From Planctomycetota bacterium (lineage in GTDB: Bacteria; Planctomycetota; Planctomycetia; Pirellulales; Pirellulaceae), in the NCBI GenBank assembly GCA_016872725.1, contig VGZC01000041.1, forward strand, positions 1 to 52,054: a stretch of DNA of 52,054 bases. Reading direction: 5' to 3'. Below, piece after piece: positions 46,928 through 52,054 of this stretch; position 1 is the first letter of the stretch; each line of letters starts with the position of its first letter. The notes beneath the pieces were generated by a model that was given only the letters and a program-made list of their open reading frames with translations, did no database searches and was not told where the DNA came from. The translations under genes were made by a program, and so were the position numbers.

Positions 46928-49900
46928 GGACGTGCCCTTCGTCGTGTTCGGCGTGGGGATGGCAGAAGAGGTCGTCGCGGGGCCAGAGTTCCGACGGATC
47001 GGACCGCCCTTCGCCCGGTTTTCGCGGTGATTCGCCCGAGTCCAGGATTCGCCGCACGAGGGCGGCGCGGCGCGATTCGATCTCGGTCCGCATTTGCGCG
47101 CATTCCTCCCGGTCAAAATACTTGCGTCCGTCGATCCAGGTTTGCTCGCACCGCGACCGGGTGGAAAGGGGCGCGTCGTTCCAGACGACGAAGTCGGCGT
47201 GCTTGCCCGGTTCGAGGGACCCGACGAAGCCGTCGACGCGGAGTTGGCGGGCCGGGTTGAGCGTGACGAATTTCAAGGCCTCGTCGGGCGGAACGCCGCC
47301 GTACTTGACCGCCTTGGCCGCCTCGTGGTTCAGGTGTCTGGCGAGTTCCCGATCATCGCTGTTGAACGAAACGACGACGCCCGCGCGGTGCATGAGTGCG
47401 CCGTTGAACGGGATCGCGTCGTATACCTCGAACTTGTACGCCCACCAATCCGAGAACGACGAGGCCATCGCGCCGTGCTTCGCGATCGGATCGGCGACCT
47501 TGTAGCCCTCGAGGATATGCTGAAGCGTGCCGATCCGGATTCCGAACGACTCGCACGTTCGCAGCAGCGCGAGGATTTCGTCCTGGCGATAGCTATGGCA
47601 ATGGACCCAGCGTGTTCCTTCGAGAACTTCGGAAATCGCTTCGAGTTCGAGATCGCGGCGCGGCGGACCGCCGCGCGGGTCCTTGGCCCACGCGTCGCGA
47701 GCCTGCCGGTATTCGCGCGCGGCCTGGAATGCGTCGTTCAGAAGCTGCTCGACGCCCATGCGCGTCTGCGGATAGCGGGACGTCTCGTTCGGCGCGTTGC
47801 TCTGTTTGACGTTTTCGCCGAGCGCGAACTTGATGCCGGCCGGCGCCTCGGCGAACCGAAGTTCATCGGGGAGCGCGCCCCAACGGAGTTTGATCACCTG
47901 ATTCTGTCCTCCGATCGGATTCGCCGACCCGTGCAGGACATTGGCCGAAGTGACGCCGCCGGCGAGCTGCCGGTGGATCGTGATGTCGCGCGCGTCGAGA
48001 AAATCGCCGATCCGGACTTCCGCCGTGATCGCCTGGCCCGTTTCGTTGATGCCTCCGTCGGTGGCCATGTGCGAATGGCAGTCGATCAGGCCCGGCGTGA
48101 TATGGCGGCCCTTCGCGTCAACCACCACGGCGCCGGGCGGCGTTTCGAGATCGGCTCCCACCGCGATGATCTTGCCCTCGCCGATCAACAGCGACGCGCC
48201 GCTCAGGACGCCCCGCGGACCGCACGTCCATACCGTCGCATTCGTGAACAACACGCGCCGGGGAGCGTCGGGAGGGGATGGGCGTCCATAGGCGACGAGC
48301 GGATAGGACAGGGGGAACAAGGCGCGGCGCGGTTCGGGAGGACCTTTCGGAGGGCTCGACGAGGGCGCGGCGTTCAGCGCGTCGGAAGCGGGCGCGTCGC
48401 GCGACGCGGCGAGCGTCGAGCTCGCGCCGGTGGGCCACGCGATCGTGCCCGTCCACGTGGCCGCGCCGCCCGATTCGGCCGGCGCCAGCACGACGGCGGA
48501 AAGACGGGCAAGACCCTCCTGTCCAAGGTCTTTCGCCGGAAAATGCCCGGCGAGCCGGCCGTCTTCGATCGCCAGTCGAGCGAATCCGATCCGCGCTTCG
48601 GCCTTGTCGCCCTCCGCGGGCAGCACGAGGGTTCCGGCGAGCGTCTTCGCGCCGGTGACGTCGATGCGCGCCGCGCGCGTCTGTCCGTCGGTGGTCCACG
48701 TGACGTTCCAGACTCCGCGCGCGTCGATCGACGGCGGCGGATCCCATTCGAAGCGGCGTCCCTCGATCCACGTTTCGGTGATTTCGGCCGCCGCATTCGG
48801 ATCGAAAAGGTCGCCGTTCGCGATGACCAGGTCCGCCCGCTTTCCGGGCTCGAGCGCGCCGAGCCTGTCGGAGACGCCATACAGCTCGGCGGGCGTCGTG
48901 GTGAGCGCGCGGAGGGCCGCGTCGGGCGAAAGTCCGCGTTCGACGGCCTTGCGCACGCCGGCCAGGAACCCGCCCGGATCGGGAAGCCCCGACGTCGTGA
49001 ACGCGATCGGGATTCCGGCGGCCGCGAGCCGCGCCGCGTTTTCGGGCGCGTGGTCCCAGTGCATGAGCGATTCGAACGACGCGTTCCGCGCCGACTCGGG
49101 AGTCGACACGTTGGGCGGTTTGGGAAAGTCGATCGGCACGAGGATCGGCAACCCCAGCGCGCGGATCGCGTCGAGCCTCTTGTATTCGTTGCCCGACCCG
49201 AGCAGTGCCGCGCGGAGCGAGAACTCCTTGGCGAACGTGGCGGCGCGCAGGCACGATTGCTCGTTGGCCGTGTCGAACACGACGAGCCGACTTTCGCGAG
49301 TCCATCCCGAGAGCGTTTCGAGTGCGTCGTTGCGTTCGGGCCGCCGGCCGGTCAGGCCCGCGTGATGCGCGGCGGTCGCCGTCGCGTACCATTCGGCGTC
49401 GAGCATCGCCTGCCGCGCCAAGGCGACGGCGCCCATCGGCGAGGTCGGGTAGGCGTGCGCGTCGCCGCGCGCGAACGGGACCGTCAGCGTGATGTGCTGC
49501 GCGACCCGCGCGGCCAGAACGGGCGACTCCGAGTCGGCCGGACCGGTCGTGACCAGGGCGCTCGTGCCTCGAACGATCCCCGCGTCGGGCGCCACGAGCC
49601 TCGCGACGATCCCCTGGCGGCGGAGTTGCTCGTTGAGTCGTTCGTCGGAGCGGTGGAGTTCGGCCATGGAAAGCTGAGGCCGGATATTCCCGTTCCAATA
49701 GGGCGCGCCGCGGGACGGATCCCACGCGGCGCTCTGCGTCGCGTAGGCGTCGAGGAACCCGGGGTAGGCCGTCTTTCCCGACAGGTCGACGACCCGCGCG
49801 TCGGCCGGAATCGGCGCGTCCTTGCCGACCGCTTCGAGCGCGCCGTCCCGCACGATCAGGGTACCCGAGGGTACGACGGCGCCGGGAGCGGACACGATCC

Positions 49901-50054
49901 GGAGTCCGGTCAGCGCGTAGACGGCGGGCGTCTTGCCCCGGATTCCCTCGGCGGGCCGGGTTCCGGGGGGCGCGGCGGACGCGGAGAGGGCGGCGAGCGC
50001 GGCGAGCACGAGTCCGCTCGACACTCCGCGCCAGCCGCGGGTTTCATGTGACAT
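46902..50054 (-). CDS. Exported protein with two amidohydrolase domains
   Basis: 1,050 residues from the ATG at 50054, which starts a signal peptide (SGLVLAALAALSASA). The first amidohydrolase unit (about 35-420) has YPGFLDAYATQ where the metal motif should be, H-x-H replaced by A-x-A, so it is probably inactive. A beta-rich linker (about 440-580) with a Ser/Pro-rich stretch follows. The second unit (about 600-1020) keeps ITPGLIDCHSHMATDG, the HCH S..M metal pair, and later VHCHSYR and a conserved Asp in SFNSDD, so it is likely active. The C-terminus (HPHAEHDEGHVHDG) is His-rich. Substrate unknown; cyclic amides or peptides are family options. Next to a third homologous unit (45503-46927). 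Confidence 0.9.
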   Translation of the reverse strand: MSHETRGWRGVSSGLVLAALAALSASAAPPGTRPAEGIRGKTPAVYALTGLRIVSAPGAVVPSGTLIVRDGALEAVGKDAPIPADARVVDLSGKTAYPGFLDAYATQSAAWDPSRGAPYWNGNIRPQLSMAELHRSDERLNEQLRRQGIVARLVAPDAGIVRGTSALVTTGPADSESPVLAARVAQHITLTVPFARGDAHAYPTSPMGAVALARQAMLDAEWYATATAAHHAGLTGRRPERNDALETLSGWTRESRLVVFDTANEQSCLRAATFAKEFSLRAALLGSGNEYKRLDAIRALGLPILVPIDFPKPPNVSTPESARNASFESLMHWDHAPENAARLAAAGIPIAFTTSGLPDPGGFLAGVRKAVERGLSPDAALRALTTTPAELYGVSDRLGALEPGKRADLVIANGDLFDPNAAAEITETWIEGRRFEWDPPPSIDARGVWNVTWTTDGQTRAARIDVTGAKTLAGTLVLPAEGDKAEARIGFARLAIEDGRLAGHFPAKDLGQEGLARLSAVVLAPAESGGAATWTGTIAWPTGASSTLAASRDAPASDALNAAPSSSPPKGPPEPRRALFPLSYPLVAYGRPSPPDAPRRVLFTNATVWTCGPRGVLSGASLLIGEGKIIAVGADLETPPGAVVVDAKGRHITPGLIDCHSHMATDGGINETGQAITAEVRIGDFLDARDITIHRQLAGGVTSANVLHGSANPIGGQNQVIKLRWGALPDELRFAEAPAGIKFALGENVKQSNAPNETSRYPQTRMGVEQLLNDAFQAAREYRQARDAWAKDPRGGPPRRDLELEAISEVLEGTRWVHCHSYRQDEILALLRTCESFGIRIGTLQHILEGYKVADPIAKHGAMASSFSDWWAYKFEVYDAIPFNGALMHRAGVVVSFNSDDRELARHLNHEAAKAVKYGGVPPDEALKFVTLNPARQLRVDGFVGSLEPGKHADFVVWNDAPLSTRSRCEQTWIDGRKYFDREECAQMRTEIESRRAALVRRILDSGESPRKPGEGRSDPSELWPRDDLFCHPHAEHDEGHVHDGSNDGN

Positions 50055-50216
50055 GGTTCCGACACCTTGCGCTCGCCTTGGCGCGCGGCACCGCTCAGGG
50101 CGCGCTGCACGTTCGTTCATTCGCGGTCCGTTCGGTTTCGTTTGGGTGCCGGGAATACCGGGCGGTTTCGGAGCGGAACGCCCCGCGCGCAACGATAGTT
50201 GGACGCGCGCCGAGCG

Positions 50217-50789
50217 TCAAGTTCGGCGGGAGGGCGGCGCCGAGCGGGACGAGCGTGCGGCCCATCCGACGGCGATCATCGCGATGAGCAGGACGGCGGC
50301 GGCGATGCCGCCGCCAGCTCCGAGCCGCACGTACATGCGCGAACGGGTCCAATCGATGATCTCGGCGGTCGGCATCTCGCCGCCGATTCCGTCACGCTCG
50401 TAGTGCGTCCACACGTGATACGATTCGTCGATCGGCAGCCGATCGATCTGGTCGGCGTTGGCGGCGAGCACGGCGTCGAATGGTCGGTGCGGATCGAGCC
50501 TCGCCCGGAGCGCGAACATGGCCGCCGTGAAGACGCAGCTCGTGATGAACCCGAGGAACACGAACGCGAAGAGACAACCGGCGACCGAGGATGGCCGCCC
50601 CGCCTCGGGCACCCGATGCGCCGAATGCGGCCGGTCGTCGGGCGCGGAGGCGAGCGCGCGGAGCCCGCGGAGCGTGGGGACGGTGATTTTCGCGCCGCAC
50701 TCGCAGTCGACCTGTTCACCGGCCTGCGACGCGCCGACCCGACGCGTTCGGCCGCACGCGCACGGCAACACGTATTGCTGCTCGCTCAT
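50217..50789 (-). CDS. Zinc-ribbon membrane protein
   Basis: 190 residues. Four cysteines in the first 32 residues (CACG ... CECG) form a probable zinc ribbon of a kind common at the N-termini of planctomycete membrane proteins. Two membrane segments lie at about 70-92 and 155-177; the loop between (about 95-150) is likely extracytoplasmic. Function unknown. It sits between the amidohydrolase gene and an SDR gene on the same strand with 69-162-nt gaps. Confidence 0.8.
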   Translation of the reverse strand: MSEQQYVLPCACGRTRRVGASQAGEQVDCECGAKITVPTLRGLRALASAPDDRPHSAHRVPEAGRPSSVAGCLFAFVFLGFITSCVFTAAMFALRARLDPHRPFDAVLAANADQIDRLPIDESYHVWTHYERDGIGGEMPTAEIIDWTRSRMYVRLGAGGGIAAAVLLIAMIAVGWAARSSRSAPPSRRT

Positions 50790-50858
50790 GGAATCGCCTT
50801 TGCGGATCGGCGCGGCGCTTGGTTCACGCGGGACGCCGCGGGTCGCTGGGTCCGAGAA

Positions 50859-51662
50859 TCAGGAAGGAGCCGCCGAACCCCGCGCGGCCCACCAGGGCAA
50901 ACTGATGCCGCCGTCGATCAACAGCGTCGCGCCGGTCATGTATTCGTGCCGCGGATCACAGAGGAAGAGAATGCCCTCGGCCATCTCCTCGGCGGTGCCG
51001 AGTCGGCCGAGCGGAATTCCCTTGCCGGCCGTCATCATCGTCTCCTCGCTCGCGAACTTCCGTTCGCCCGGCGTGTCGGTCCAGCCGGGCTGGATCATGT
51101 TGAGCCGGATGCGGAACGGAGCGAGCTCGATGGCGGCCGTCCGACCCATGTGCTCGATCGCGGCCTTCGACATGTTGTAGGCCATCGCCCGGGGCGCCGG
51201 AATGAACGCGTGCGGCGAACTCACCAGCACGATCACGCCGGGCACCTTGTGATCGATCATCGATCGCGCCGCGGCGCGCGTCAGATAGAACGCGCCCCAC
51301 ATCGTGACGTCGACCGTCCGCCGGAATCCCTCGATGTCCGCCTCGAAGAAGAGCTCCCGATCGCTGTAGGCGGCGTTGCTGATCGCGATATCGACCTTGC
51401 CGAACTCCCGCACGGCCGTCTCGATCAGATTCTCGACATCCATCCGGTTGGACACATCGCCCTGGACGGCGACGGCGCGGGAACCCGCATCGCGGATCGC
51501 CTGCACGACTTCATCCGCTTGTTCGGCGTGCGACCGGTAGTTCACGACGACCTGCGCTCCGGCTCGGCCCATCGCGACGGCCGCGGCCCGACCGATCCCC
51601 AGGCTGGCGCCGGTCACCACGGCGACACGCCCCTCCAAATCCACGCACGAAATGCCCGACAT
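50859..51662 (-). CDS. SDR-family oxidoreductase
   Basis: 267 residues from the ATG at 51662; the frame opens 53 codons earlier without homology. TGASLGIG (about 18-25) binds NAD(P); NNAG is replaced by SNAAY; the catalytic Ser (VSSPHAF) and YNMSK give the Ser-Tyr-Lys triad. The C-terminus YMTGATLLIDGG is typical of classical SDRs such as 3-oxoacyl-ACP reductase and glucose 1-dehydrogenase. Cytosolic. A purine run (GGGGGA) precedes the start. Exact substrate unclear. Confidence 0.93.
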   Translation of the reverse strand: MSGISCVDLEGRVAVVTGASLGIGRAAAVAMGRAGAQVVVNYRSHAEQADEVVQAIRDAGSRAVAVQGDVSNRMDVENLIETAVREFGKVDIAISNAAYSDRELFFEADIEGFRRTVDVTMWGAFYLTRAAARSMIDHKVPGVIVLVSSPHAFIPAPRAMAYNMSKAAIEHMGRTAAIELAPFRIRLNMIQPGWTDTPGERKFASEETMMTAGKGIPLGRLGTAEEMAEGILFLCDPRHEYMTGATLLIDGGISLPWWAARGSAAPS

Positions 51663-52054
51663 GACAGTCCCCCGGTTCCCCGCGCGCCCACCGCGACGTC
51701 CGAGCAAGGCCCGACCACGCGGTGCCCGAACCGTGCCGCCGGACGGGCCCGAGTATGCTAACCGGCTCGGTCGGACGCGACAAGCGGCGAGCCGGCGGGA
51801 GCGGGCCGGCGACCTCGACATGGCCGCCCGCCGTTCGCCGAGGCCCGAGCGACCCGCAAATCCTTTTTCTTGAAAAGGTCAGGCTGGACCAGGCGATACC
51901 CTTGGTTACAATGTAGGCACACGCGATTCAGGATAGGGTCGCGGTAACACAGGGGTTTTTGCTAAGCGCAGCCGCATGACGCGGACGGGGCCGACTTTCG
52001 GCTCTGTCGCGCGCGGTTGCGTTGAGAGACACGCCAGACTGCCAATCAGCGAGT
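51663..52054. other. Right end, no gene assigned
   Basis: 392 nt upstream of the SDR gene. CCTTTT/AAAAGG (51863-51878) can form a small hairpin. CTGGAC at 51884 and TACAAT at 51907 are 17 nt apart and could be a plus-strand promoter for a gene beyond the window. No open frame has support. Confidence 0.35.

Noticed and set aside
47094-50051. 985-codon plus-strand frame opposite the amidohydrolase fusion
   Set aside because: Antisense shadow of a gene with signal peptide and family motifs.

Overview
The window is high-GC DNA from a member of the Planctomycetota. The evidence is a giant secreted protein with the planctomycete N-terminal LExRxLLAG motif, a PVC-type haem-binding dehydrogenase fused to HEAT-like repeats, a twin DUF1080 protein, a Tat-exported Gfo/Idh/MocA oxidoreductase, and the methanopterin-linked C1 enzyme Ftr. 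Class or genus cannot be fixed from the sequence alone.

Layout. Positions 86-3086 are a CRISPR array of 42 identical 36-bp repeats and 41 spacers, with no cas gene anywhere in the following 49 kb. After it come a P2-type cation ATPase (minus strand), a secreted CxxCH protein, an Rrf2 regulator, tRNA-Val(GAC) and guanine deaminase. Positions 9370-16749 encode a surface protein of about 2,460 residues: propeller, SdrD-B-like, P-domain, PKD, RTX and dockerin modules. A convergent serine esterase follows.

Positions 17766-22937 form a four-gene plus-strand operon: a WXG100-like protein, a coiled-coil protein, a second WXG-like protein, and an FtsK/EssC-type ATPase with membrane segments. It looks like a minimal type VII-like secretion module in a diderm bacterium and is the most interesting gene system here. 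Next come an ECF sigma factor with a probable anti-sigma protein and a secreted protein of unknown function, then DUF1080, two outer-membrane barrel proteins and a MocA-like oxidoreductase.

The right third is mostly metabolic and housekeeping: a lipoprotein-like protein, class II fructose-bisphosphate aldolase, Ftr with RdgB, a TIM-barrel isomerase, a GT2 glycosyltransferase beside the PVC dehydrogenase, a solitary DNA methyltransferase, a secreted protein coupled to Sua5, two amidohydrolase genes, a zinc-ribbon membrane protein and an SDR reductase.

Between genes there are dispersed ATTCGTG-type elements, some as facing pairs, REP-like palindromes with GCCA/TGGC loops, and CTCGCCTC-type hairpins at the ends of two convergent genes. 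The sharpest single observation is in the CRISPR array. Spacers 8 and 29 differ at five positions, all in phase with codon third positions, and both would encode the peptide YYWVGVTPHKTM on the minus strand.
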